This document shows positions 1 to 7,551 of a DNA stretch of 64,000 nt, piece by piece. The position numbers and the translations under genes are program-made. Below the pieces are notes generated by a model. That model was not told the DNA's origin. It saw only the letters and a program-made list of their open reading frames with translations, and made no database searches. This DNA is from Sphingomonas phyllosphaerae FA2. Lineage in GTDB: Bacteria > Pseudomonadota > Alphaproteobacteria > Sphingomonadales > Sphingomonadaceae. Position 1 is the first letter of the stretch. Every line of letters begins with the position of its first letter. The stretch spans positions 1,601,676 to 1,665,675 of the forward strand of contig NZ_KE386571.1 of NCBI RefSeq assembly GCF_000427645.1, in the 5' to 3' direction.

Positions 1-141
1 GGCCATTATCAGGAAACGATCGAGGCGATCCTGGAGGCGGACTTCGGAATCGAAAAGTATTTCAGCTACATCGTCATCAAGTCGCCGATCATCAAACGCT
101 ACGATCCGATCGACAGCCTGTTCGTCGACCGCTTTTCCTGA
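1..141 (+). CDS. C-terminal end of a probable Lrp/AsnC-family transcriptional regulator (partial)
   Basis: The first 46 codons are the end of a gene that begins upstream of the window; the stop is TGA at 139-141. The residues contain EADFGIEKYFSYIVIKSPI, which resembles the end of the ligand-binding (RAM) domain of Lrp/AsnC regulators, where an 'RYFTYIV' strand is typical. This is a short fragment, so the family call rests on one motif. An Lrp-type regulator would fit the amidohydrolase that starts 17 bases downstream, since these regulators often control amino-acid genes, but this link is inferred. Confidence 0.5.
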   Translation, partial: GHYQETIEAILEADFGIEKYFSYIVIKSPIIKRYDPIDSLFVDRFS

Positions 142-158
142 TCAGCGCGGAGCCGTAC

Positions 159-1325
159 ATGCGGATCGACACGACCCCGATCGATGCCCTCCTGCCCGAC
201 CTGATCGCGCTGCGCCGCGATCTGCATGCGCATCCCGAACTGGGGTTCGAGGAGCATCGCACCGCCGGGATCGTCGCCGATGCGTTGCGCGCGATCGGGC
301 TCGAGGTGACGACCGGCGTCGGCGGCACCGGCGTGGTCGGCACCTTGCGCAACGGCGCCGGGAACGGCGCGCTGGGGTTCCGGGCCGATATGGACGCCCT
401 GCCGTTCGCGGAGCAGACCGGCCTGCCCTACGCCAGCACGCGCGCGGGCGTCTTCCACGGCTGCGGCCACGACGGGCACACCGCGACATTGCTGGGCGCG
501 GCACGGCATCTGGCGGCGACCCGCGCGTTTTCGGGCACGGTGCACTTCATCTTCCAGCCGGCCGAGGAGGGTCTGGGCGGCGCGGGCGCGATGGTGCGCG
601 ACGGGCTGTTCGAACGCTTCCCATGCGACCGGGTGTTCGCGCTGCATAACTGGCCCGACCTGCCGCTGGGCGCGGCTCGCACCCGCGCCGGGCCGATCAT
701 GGCCTCGGCGGACAAGTTCGAGATCACGCTCACCGGTCGCGGCGGCCACGCCGCAATGCCGCACCAGACCCCCGACGCGATCCTGGCGGCGAGCGAGCTG
801 GTCCAGCAGCTCAACACGATCGTCGCGCGCCGCGTCGAGGCGACCCAGTCCGCGGTACTATCGGTGACGAAAATTGCGGGCGGTCATGCGCATAACGTGT
901 TGCCGGCATCGGTTTCGATCATGGGAACGGTGCGGACGTTCGACGCGGCGGTGCAGGACCGGATCGAGGCGTCGATCCGCGCGATGGCCGCGGGAGTGGC
1001 GCTGTCGAGCGAAACCGAGGTCTCGGTCGACTACATCCGTTACTATCCGGCGACGATCAACGACAGCGCTGCCGTCGACTGCGCGCTCGCGGCGGCGCGC
1101 GCGGTGTGCGACGATGTCGCGGTGTCGCCGGTCCCGGCGTTCACGTCGGAGGATTTCGCGTTCATGCTGCGCGAGCGGCCGGGCGCCTATCTGTGGCTGG
1201 GGCAGGCCGACGCCGAGCATCGCGCGCCGCTGCACCACCCGTCCTACGACTTCAACGAGCGGGCGCTGCCGCTGGGGATCGCGTGGTTCACCGCGCTGGC
1301 GGAGCAATTGCTGCCGCGCGAGTGA
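159..1325 (+). CDS. M20-family amidohydrolase (N-acyl-L-amino acid amidohydrolase / hippurate hydrolase type)
   Basis: A 388-residue cytoplasmic metallopeptidase-fold enzyme of the usual length for M20D amidohydrolases, which release free amino acids from N-acyl or similar amides. Metal-site motifs are in order: GFRADMDALP near residues 73-82, GCGHDGH at 101-107, QPAEEG near 133-138, and a late histidine in APLHHPSYDFNE. A dimerisation-type domain (TGRGGHAAMPHQTPDAI) lies in the middle. There is no signal peptide. It follows the regulator fragment by 17 bases, so the two may be co-transcribed. The natural substrate cannot be told from sequence; hippurate, acetyl-amino acids and indole-amino acid conjugates are all possible in this family. 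Confidence 0.88.
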   Translation: MRIDTTPIDALLPDLIALRRDLHAHPELGFEEHRTAGIVADALRAIGLEVTTGVGGTGVVGTLRNGAGNGALGFRADMDALPFAEQTGLPYASTRAGVFHGCGHDGHTATLLGAARHLAATRAFSGTVHFIFQPAEEGLGGAGAMVRDGLFERFPCDRVFALHNWPDLPLGAARTRAGPIMASADKFEITLTGRGGHAAMPHQTPDAILAASELVQQLNTIVARRVEATQSAVLSVTKIAGGHAHNVLPASVSIMGTVRTFDAAVQDRIEASIRAMAAGVALSSETEVSVDYIRYYPATINDSAAVDCALAAARAVCDDVAVSPVPAFTSEDFAFMLRERPGAYLWLGQADAEHRAPLHHPSYDFNERALPLGIAWFTALAEQLLPRE

Positions 1326-1555
1326 CGCGGCATTTCATGCGTCGGCGCGCTTCATTTCATTTCCGCGACAGTCCCGCACCGGCGCCATTCGCAACAAAAT
1401 GCTTTCGGCGGCGCGCATAGTGGTCAAGCCGAAGACGCTCCTTCGCACAGCGGACCTTCAGACGCTTCCCCACGGGGAAAGTTCCGAACAGAGTTTCGCG
1501 GCAGAGCGGGCGCAGGAGGACGGCACGGCCACCACTTTCCCTGGGGGAATATTCG
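1326..1555 (+). promoter_or_regulatory. Leader region before a siderophore-type TonB receptor
   Basis: A 230-base spacer that probably holds the receptor promoter. A short inverted repeat, TTCCCC-AC-GGGGAA, lies at 1466-1479, and a G-rich ribosome-binding stretch ends a few bases before the ATG at 1556. I looked for a Fur box and a cobalamin riboswitch and could not convincingly see either. Confidence 0.3.
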
Positions 1556-3751
1556 ATGACCTACCGCAACCTGCTCCTGCTCGGCGCCGCACTGGCCGCT
1601 ACCGGGATCGCGATGCCCGCCGCGGCGCAGGAGCTGCCCGCCGCCCCGCCGCAGCGCGACGTGACCACCACCGCCGACACGACCGGCGCGGAGGCGACGC
1701 AGGCGGACGTGACGGTCACCGCGCAGCGCCAGCAATATGTCAGCCAGGTGCCGACGATCGAGGTGCCGCAAAGCATTCAGGTGCTGTCGGGCGAGACGCT
1801 GCGTGCCGCCGGCATCACCCGGCTCGACAATGCCCTTGATTTCGCCAGCGGCATTTCGCGCCAGAACAATTTCGGCGGGCTGTTCGACAGTTTCGCCTGT
1901 CGCGGCTTTGCGGGCGACGAGAACACCGCCAGCAACTATCTGGTCAACGGCTTCAACGCCGCGCGCGGCTATGGCGGCGCGCGCGATACGTCGAACATCG
2001 ACCGCGTCGAGATCCTGAAGGGCCCGCAATCGGCGCTGTTCGGACGCGGCGAGCCGGGCTGCACGATCAACATCGTATCCAAGAAGCCGTATTTCGAGGC
2101 CGGCGGCAGCGCGACGCTGTCGGGCGGCAGCTTCAACACCTTTCGCAGCGAGGGCGACGTCAACGTGCCGCTATCGCAGCATCTGGCGGTGCGCGTAACC
2201 GGTGCGGCGGAATCGGGTGACAGTTTCCGCGACACGATCAGCACCAAGAAATACACGATCACGCCATCGGTGCTGGCACGGCTGGGGTCGGACACGTCGC
2301 TGTCCTACGAGCTGGAATATATTCATCAGGACGTACCGTTCGATCGCGGCATCGTCGCGGTGAACGGCAATCTGAAGACGATCCCGCGCACGCGCTTCCT
2401 CGGCGAGCCCGGCGACGGCCCGATCCGCATCCGTGCGCTGGGGCATCAGGCGCAGTTGCAGCACGATTTCAGCGACGCCTGGTCGCTGATCCTGGGCGTC
2501 GGCTACCGCGACACCGAGTTCAAGGGCTTGTCCAGCGAGGCCGAACTGGCCGCCGGCCGCCAGAAGATCTACAGCGACGGGCAAACGCTTTCGCGCATCC
2601 GGCGCCGGCGCGATTACAGCACCACCGACCTGACCGTCCGGGGCGAGCTGAGCGGAAAGTTCGAGACGTTCGGGATGACGCACCACATGATCGTGGGCGC
2701 CGACTGGGACGATTTCGAGATGACGGTGATCCAGGGACGCTACCGTCCCCCAGCGATCGCCGCGCAGACGAGCGCGACGATCGGCAACAGCATCAACATC
2801 TTCGCACCCGCCTATGGCAAATTGCCGACGACGGTCACCTTCCAGAACTACACGGAACGCCAATATTCCTACGGCCTGTACGTGCAGGACCAGATCGACG
2901 TCACCGATCAGCTGAAGCTGCGCGCCGGGGTCCGCTACGACGATTTCGAGCAGATCATCGACAATCGCATCAACGCCACCCGTACCGGGCAGCAGAAGAC
3001 CGCCGTCAATCCGCAGGTCGGCATCGCCTTCGTCGCGTCGGACGCGGTGTCGTTCTACGCCAATTACGGCGAGGGCTTCCGCCCGAACACCGGCACGTCG
3101 TTCACCAACGACCCGTTCACCCCCGAACAGACCAAATCCTATGAGGTCGGCGTCAAGGTGGCGCTGCTCGACGGGCATCTGACCGGCACGCTGGCCGGGT
3201 TCAAGACCGACAAGACCAACGTGCTCAGCGCCGATCCGGTCAATTCCGGCTTCTCGCTCGCCGTCGGCAAGGCGCGCAGCAAGGGCATCGAATTCGAGAT
3301 GTCGGGCAAGCTGCCCGCCGACTTCCGCGTGCAGCTGAATTATTCCTACATCGACGCCGAAGTGGCGATGGATGCGCTCGACCCCAATTTCGGCTTCTCG
3401 CTGCGCAAGGGCGATCCGCTCATCAACATCGCGCCGCACAGCGGCAGCGCGTTGCTGTTCAAGGATTTCGATCTGGGCGGCGCGGCGGTGACGCTGGGCG
3501 CGGGCGTCAATTACGTCGGCAAGCGGCTGGGCGAAACCGGGTTCAAGTTCGCGGACGGCTCGTTCTTCTACCTGCCATCCTATACGCTGACGCGCATCAT
3601 GGCGTCGATCTCGCCGACCGAGCACATCAAGCTGTCGGGCGAAGTGACCAACGTCTTCGACAAGGAATATTTCGCCAGCTCCTATTCGCGGCTGTGGATC
3701 GCGCCGGGCGCGCCCCGCCAGTTCATGCTGCGCGCGGGCTATACGTTCTGA
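1556..3751 (+). CDS. TonB-dependent siderophore-type outer-membrane receptor
   Basis: 731 residues, a usual length for siderophore receptors. A signal peptide (MTYRNLLLLGAALAATGIAM then PAAAQ) is followed by a TonB-box-like stretch (DVTVTAQRQQ, about 51-60). The plug domain has the expected motifs: VPQSIQVLSGETLRAAG, VEILKGPQSALFGRGEPG, and then INIVSKKP. A 22-strand barrel is predicted to follow, ending with a terminal phenylalanine (LRAGYTF). Such receptors take up ferric siderophores with energy from TonB-ExbBD. Two cysteines are odd: Cys115 in the FxxRGF plug motif and Cys169 where GEPGG is usual. The gene overlaps or abuts the next one. Confidence 0.9.
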   Translation: MTYRNLLLLGAALAATGIAMPAAAQELPAAPPQRDVTTTADTTGAEATQADVTVTAQRQQYVSQVPTIEVPQSIQVLSGETLRAAGITRLDNALDFASGISRQNNFGGLFDSFACRGFAGDENTASNYLVNGFNAARGYGGARDTSNIDRVEILKGPQSALFGRGEPGCTINIVSKKPYFEAGGSATLSGGSFNTFRSEGDVNVPLSQHLAVRVTGAAESGDSFRDTISTKKYTITPSVLARLGSDTSLSYELEYIHQDVPFDRGIVAVNGNLKTIPRTRFLGEPGDGPIRIRALGHQAQLQHDFSDAWSLILGVGYRDTEFKGLSSEAELAAGRQKIYSDGQTLSRIRRRRDYSTTDLTVRGELSGKFETFGMTHHMIVGADWDDFEMTVIQGRYRPPAIAAQTSATIGNSINIFAPAYGKLPTTVTFQNYTERQYSYGLYVQDQIDVTDQLKLRAGVRYDDFEQIIDNRINATRTGQQKTAVNPQVGIAFVASDAVSFYANYGEGFRPNTGTSFTNDPFTPEQTKSYEVGVKVALLDGHLTGTLAGFKTDKTNVLSADPVNSGFSLAVGKARSKGIEFEMSGKLPADFRVQLNYSYIDAEVAMDALDPNFGFSLRKGDPLINIAPHSGSALLFKDFDLGGAAVTLGAGVNYVGKRLGETGFKFADGSFFYLPSYTLTRIMASISPTEHIKLSGEVTNVFDKEYFASSYSRLWIAPGAPRQFMLRAGYTF

Positions 3752-4695
3752 CCGGTCAGGCCCCCGAGGTTCTGCTGCACGTCGGCAGCCCGGCGCGCGG
3801 CGCGCGGTGGCAGGAACTGCTGCCCACGCTGGTGTCGGGCCTGATCGTCCGACAATGGCCCGACGTCGGCGACCCGGCCGCGATCCGCTACGTCGCGGCC
3901 TGGGCCCCGCCCGCCGGCCTGCTGGCATCGCTGCCGCATCTGGAGGTCGTCTTCTCGGTCGGCGCGGGCGTGGACCATCTCGATCTGTCGGACGTCCCCG
4001 CGCACGTACCGGTGGTGCGGATGATCGAGCCGGGGCTGGTGCGCGGGATGGAGGAATATGCCGTCTTCGCGGTACTGGCACTGCATCGCGGGATGTTGGG
4101 GCATATCGCGCAACAGCGGCAGGGAGCGTGGGGCGACGCCGACCCGGTCACGGCGACCCCGGCGCGTCGCATCGGCATCTTCGGGCTGGGCGCGATCGGC
4201 GGCGCGGTGGCCGCGCGGCTCGCCTCGTTCGACTTCGCGGTGGCGGGCTGGAGCCGATCGCCCCGCAGCATCGACGGCGTCGAAACCTTTGCGGGTGACG
4301 CGACGCTCGCGGCGTTCCTCGCGCGCACCGACATTCTGGTGAACGTGCTCCCGCTGACGGACGCGACGCGCGGCATCATCGGCGCGGCGACGCTCGCCCG
4401 GCTGCCGCGCGGCGCAGGGCTCGTGAACATCGGGCGCGGCGGGCATGTCGACGAAGCCGCGCTGCTGTTGGCGCTCGACAGCGGGCACGTCGGCGGCGCG
4501 ATCCTCGACGTGACCTCGCGGGAGCCGCTGCCTGCCGGGCATCCCTTCTGGCAGCATCCCCGTGTCCTGCTGACGCCGCACATCGCCGGGACGACCGACG
4601 TGAGCGGCGGCGCGGCGGCGATCGCCGAGCAGATCCTGCGCCACCGACGCGGTGACGCGCTGACCGGCGTCGTCGATCGACAGGCGGGCTATTGA
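3694..4695 (+). CDS. ghrA: GhrA-like glyoxylate/hydroxypyruvate reductase (D-2-hydroxyacid dehydrogenase)
   Basis: An NAD(P)-dependent 2-hydroxyacid dehydrogenase. It has the Rossmann motif GIFGLGAIGGAVAARL (around residues 160-175), GLVNIGRGGHVDEAALL, the catalytic-region ILDVTSREPLPAGHPFW, and the TPHIAG histidine. The ending VVDRQAGY matches the GhrA subfamily, which reduces glyoxylate or hydroxypyruvate. The start is uncertain. GTG at 3694 overlaps the upstream receptor by 58 bases, while homology begins only near residue 24 (PEVLLHVGS), at about 3763, where no ATG or GTG is available. Translation is probably coupled to the receptor gene. The metabolic partner is not evident from the context. 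Confidence 0.82.
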   Translation: MDRAGRAPPVHAARGLYVLTGQAPEVLLHVGSPARGARWQELLPTLVSGLIVRQWPDVGDPAAIRYVAAWAPPAGLLASLPHLEVVFSVGAGVDHLDLSDVPAHVPVVRMIEPGLVRGMEEYAVFAVLALHRGMLGHIAQQRQGAWGDADPVTATPARRIGIFGLGAIGGAVAARLASFDFAVAGWSRSPRSIDGVETFAGDATLAAFLARTDILVNVLPLTDATRGIIGAATLARLPRGAGLVNIGRGGHVDEAALLLALDSGHVGGAILDVTSREPLPAGHPFWQHPRVLLTPHIAGTTDVSGGAAAIAEQILRHRRGDALTGVVDRQAGY

Positions 4696-5087
4696 TGGCG
4701 CCATCTGCCTTGCTGCACCGCCGCACATCCTTTAGTCTGTCGCTCGTGACCGCGCGTCGATCCCGATCCGCCCTCATGGCGGCGCTGCTGGCATTGCTTG
4801 CGATGCTGGGGGTGGCCGCGCTGTCGGGCTGGGATGGCGCCACCTTCCACGCCGACGATCCGATCCATGCCGCATCGGTGCGCCACGACCGGATCGACGA
4901 CATCCGTCGCGATCCCGATGGTGCGGTGCATCTCGCCGCGCATGCGACCGGACATGGCATCGCGATCCCGAACGATGCCGTAACGCCGACGCCGCCGCTC
5001 GAAACGCAAGTGGCGTGGACCCCGGGCGTCGCGATCTTCGGGCCGGGGCTGACCGACGCGTCGCTGTTGCGCCCGCCCCGCGGCTGA
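4695..5087 (+). CDS. Small secreted or membrane-anchored hypothetical protein leading the czc operon
   Basis: 130 residues with an N-terminal hydrophobic helix (MAALLALLAMLGVAALSGW, residues 28-46) and a short polar tail rich in His and Asp. Its ATG overlaps the stop of the upstream ghrA-like gene (TGATG); an internal ATG at 4776 would give a shorter protein starting at the hydrophobic helix. Small proteins of this shape (CzcI/CusF-like in position, not in sequence) often precede CzcC. The histidines and aspartates could bind metal, but no known domain is recognised, so the function is unknown. Confidence 0.6.
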   Translation: MAPSALLHRRTSFSLSLVTARRSRSALMAALLALLAMLGVAALSGWDGATFHADDPIHAASVRHDRIDDIRRDPDGAVHLAAHATGHGIAIPNDAVTPTPPLETQVAWTPGVAIFGPGLTDASLLRPPRG

Positions 5088-5140
5088 GCCGGCGCGCGCC
5101 GCGTGACGGCGCGCCGGTTCACTCGGGCAGGACAATCGAC

Positions 5141-6397
5141 ATGAACGGTTTTACGGGCCGGCGCGGGTTTGCGCTGGCCGGCACGCTGGCGGCGCTTGCG
5201 CTGGCCGGCACGGCGGCGGCGGACCCCGCCCCGCCCTTTGCGCAACTGCTGCGCCGCGCGGCGGAAACGCCGCGGGTGACGGCGCTGGAGGCGGACGTCG
5301 CGCAGGCCGAGGGCTTGGCCGCGCAGGGTGGCGTGCGCCCCAATCCGACGATCAGCGTCTATGGGGAGAATTTCGGCGGCTCGTCCCCCTATGGCGGGTT
5401 CGCGCGCACGGAGACGACGCTGCAACTCAACCAGCCAATCGAGTTGGGCGGCAAACGCGCAGCACGGATCGCCGCGGGGCGCGCAGGCATCGCGGCGGCG
5501 CAGGCGTCGGGCCACGCGGGGCGGCTCGCCTATGCCTATGATCTCGCGCGCGCTTACGGTGCGGCAGAGGTTGCGATCGGCCGCATCGCGCTGGCGCAGG
5601 ACGAGGTCGAGGAATCCACCGCCGTCCTGTCGGTCGCGCGTGCGCTGGTCAGCGCCGGCAAGGAGGCGCGGCTGCGGCAATTGCAGGCCGAAACCGAAGT
5701 CGATGCGATGCAGGCGATGCTGGAACAGGCCAAAGCGGAAAGCGTCGCCGCGCTGGCGCACCTGTCCGCGCTCGCGGGATCGGAGACGAGCTGGACCGCG
5801 CTGTCGGAATCTTTGCTCGACCGGCTCGACGCGCGTCCGCGCACCGGGCCGCTCGATCCGATGCAGGAGGCCGGCTACCGCGCCGCGGAGGCCCGCCGCG
5901 AGGCTGCCGCGCAACGCGTAGTGGTGGAGCGGACCCGCGCAGTGCCCGATCTCAACGCGCAGATCGGGGTGCGGCGGCTGGAGGCCGACAATGCCACCGC
6001 GCTGGTCGCGGGCGTGTCGTTGCCGCTGCACGTCTTCGATCGCAACCGCGGCAACATCGCCGCTGCGCAGGCCGAGCTCCGCGCTGCCGAGGCACGCGCC
6101 GCTGCCGCGCGGCTGGAGGCGCAGGCGCAGACGCGCGCCGCGCAGGGGCTGGTCGACGCCACCGACCGGCGCGCTGCCGCGGCGAAGCGGACGATGGCGA
6201 CTGCGGAGGAAACCTACCGGCTGGCAAGGGTCGCTTACGAGGCCGGCAAGTCGCCGCTGATCGAACTGCTGAACGCCCGCCACGGGCTGGGTGCGGCGCG
6301 CGGGGTCGTGCTCGACGCCGCCGCCGCCCGGCTGGAGGCACGCGCCACTCTCGCCCGTTTGTCGGGCACCACGATTACCGGAGAACCGGTCCAATGA
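5141..6397 (+). CDS. czcC: CzcC-type outer-membrane efflux channel (TolC family)
   Basis: 418 residues starting at MNGFTGRRGFALAGTLAALA, which forms a signal peptide cut after ...GTAAA. The rest is two OEP repeats of long alpha-helices with the usual beta segments (NPTISVYGENFGG; DLNAQIGVRRLEADNATALVAGVSLPL), typical of CzcC/CusC trimers that form the outer-membrane exit duct. Longer starts upstream lack a signal sequence, so ATG 5141 is chosen. The stop overlaps the next ATG by four bases (ATGA at 6394), which indicates an operon with the adaptor and pump. Confidence 0.9.
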   Translation: MNGFTGRRGFALAGTLAALALAGTAAADPAPPFAQLLRRAAETPRVTALEADVAQAEGLAAQGGVRPNPTISVYGENFGGSSPYGGFARTETTLQLNQPIELGGKRAARIAAGRAGIAAAQASGHAGRLAYAYDLARAYGAAEVAIGRIALAQDEVEESTAVLSVARALVSAGKEARLRQLQAETEVDAMQAMLEQAKAESVAALAHLSALAGSETSWTALSESLLDRLDARPRTGPLDPMQEAGYRAAEARREAAAQRVVVERTRAVPDLNAQIGVRRLEADNATALVAGVSLPLHVFDRNRGNIAAAQAELRAAEARAAAARLEAQAQTRAAQGLVDATDRRAAAAKRTMATAEETYRLARVAYEAGKSPLIELLNARHGLGAARGVVLDAAAARLEARATLARLSGTTITGEPVQ

Positions 6398-7551
6398 ACG
6401 ACAAGAACCGCCTGTATGCCGGCGCCGCGATCGGACTGGTCGCCGCCGCCGCGCTCGGGTTCGGCGCCGCGCGCCTGACCACCCCCGCCCCGCCCGCGCC
6501 CGAGCGCCCGGTCGAGGAAGCCAAGGCGCCCGACAACGCCGTCGCGATCACCGCGCAAGGGATCGCCGCCTCCGGGATCGCGGTCGCGCCCGCCGCGTCG
6601 GGAGAACTCGACGCCGCCGTGCCCGCCGCCGCGACCGTCGCCGCCACGCCCGATGCGGAGGCGGTGCTCACCGCCCGCGCCGCGGGCACCGTCACGCGCA
6701 TTCTGAAGCGGATCGGCGACAGCGTGGGAGCCGGCGAGACGATCGCGCTGGTCGAAAGCCGCGACGCCTCGACGATCGCGGCGGATCGCAGCGCCGCCGC
6801 CGCGCGCGTGACGCTCGCCGCGCGGCAACTGGCGCGCGAACGCGGCTTGCTCGCGCAAGGCGTCAGCCCGCGCGCCGATGTCGAGGCCGCGCAGGCCAAT
6901 CTGGCGATGGCGCAGGCCGAGGCGGGACGCGCCAGCGCCGCCGCCGGGGCCGCGCGCGTCACGCGCGACGGACGATCGGTGGCGGTCGTCGCCCCGATCG
7001 GCGGGCGGATCACCGCGGCCCCCGCGCACCTCGGCCAATATGTCGCCGCCGAGACAGAGCTGTTCCGCGTCGCCGATCCGCGCCGCGTGCAGATCACCGC
7101 CAGCCTGCCGCCTGTCGATGCCGGCCGGGTGCGCGATGGCGACCGGGTGGAGCTGACCACCAACGACGGCCGCGTCGTGGCCGGGCGGGTCCGCTCGGCG
7201 ACCGGCGTGGTCGACCCCGAAACGCGCGCGGCGACGGTGGTGATCGTGCCGACCGGCGGCGGCAGCACGCTGGCGCCGGGTCAGTCGGTGCAGGCGCGGA
7301 TCTTCGCCAGCGGCGGCGCGCGCCACGACGGCGTGATGGTGCCGCAGGAGGCGGTGCAGACGATCGGCGACCAGAGCGTCGTCTTCGTCCGCACCGCCGC
7401 CGGCTTCCGTGCGCAGCCGGTGCAGGCCGGCGGGCGCAGCGGCGGGATGGTCGCGATCACCAGCGGCCTGCGCGCCGGCACGGTGATCGCCACCGACAAT
7501 GCCTTTCTGCTGAAGGCCGAACTCGGCAAGAACGAAGGGGGCGAGGAATGA
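6394..7551 (+). CDS. czcB: CzcB-type RND periplasmic adaptor (membrane fusion protein)
   Basis: 385 residues with an N-terminal membrane anchor (YAGAAIGLVAAAALGFGAARL, about 6-26). Next come a biotinyl-lipoyl-like half (RAAGTVTRILKRIGDSVGAGE), a helical hairpin rich in Ala and Gln, and the second lipoyl half (APIGGRITAAPAHLGQYVAAETELF). A beta-barrel and a membrane-proximal domain follow. It bridges the inner-membrane pump and the CzcC channel. ATGA overlaps on both sides support co-translation. No His-rich N-terminal metal domain is present, unlike some CzcB proteins. Confidence 0.9.
   Translation: MNDKNRLYAGAAIGLVAAAALGFGAARLTTPAPPAPERPVEEAKAPDNAVAITAQGIAASGIAVAPAASGELDAAVPAAATVAATPDAEAVLTARAAGTVTRILKRIGDSVGAGETIALVESRDASTIAADRSAAAARVTLAARQLARERGLLAQGVSPRADVEAAQANLAMAQAEAGRASAAAGAARVTRDGRSVAVVAPIGGRITAAPAHLGQYVAAETELFRVADPRRVQITASLPPVDAGRVRDGDRVELTTNDGRVVAGRVRSATGVVDPETRAATVVIVPTGGGSTLAPGQSVQARIFASGGARHDGVMVPQEAVQTIGDQSVVFVRTAAGFRAQPVQAGGRSGGMVAITSGLRAGTVIATDNAFLLKAELGKNEGGEE

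Noticed and set aside
1326..1555. A cobalamin riboswitch or Fur box before the TonB receptor
   Set aside because: No B12-box-like core and no convincing Fur palindrome could be found by eye.
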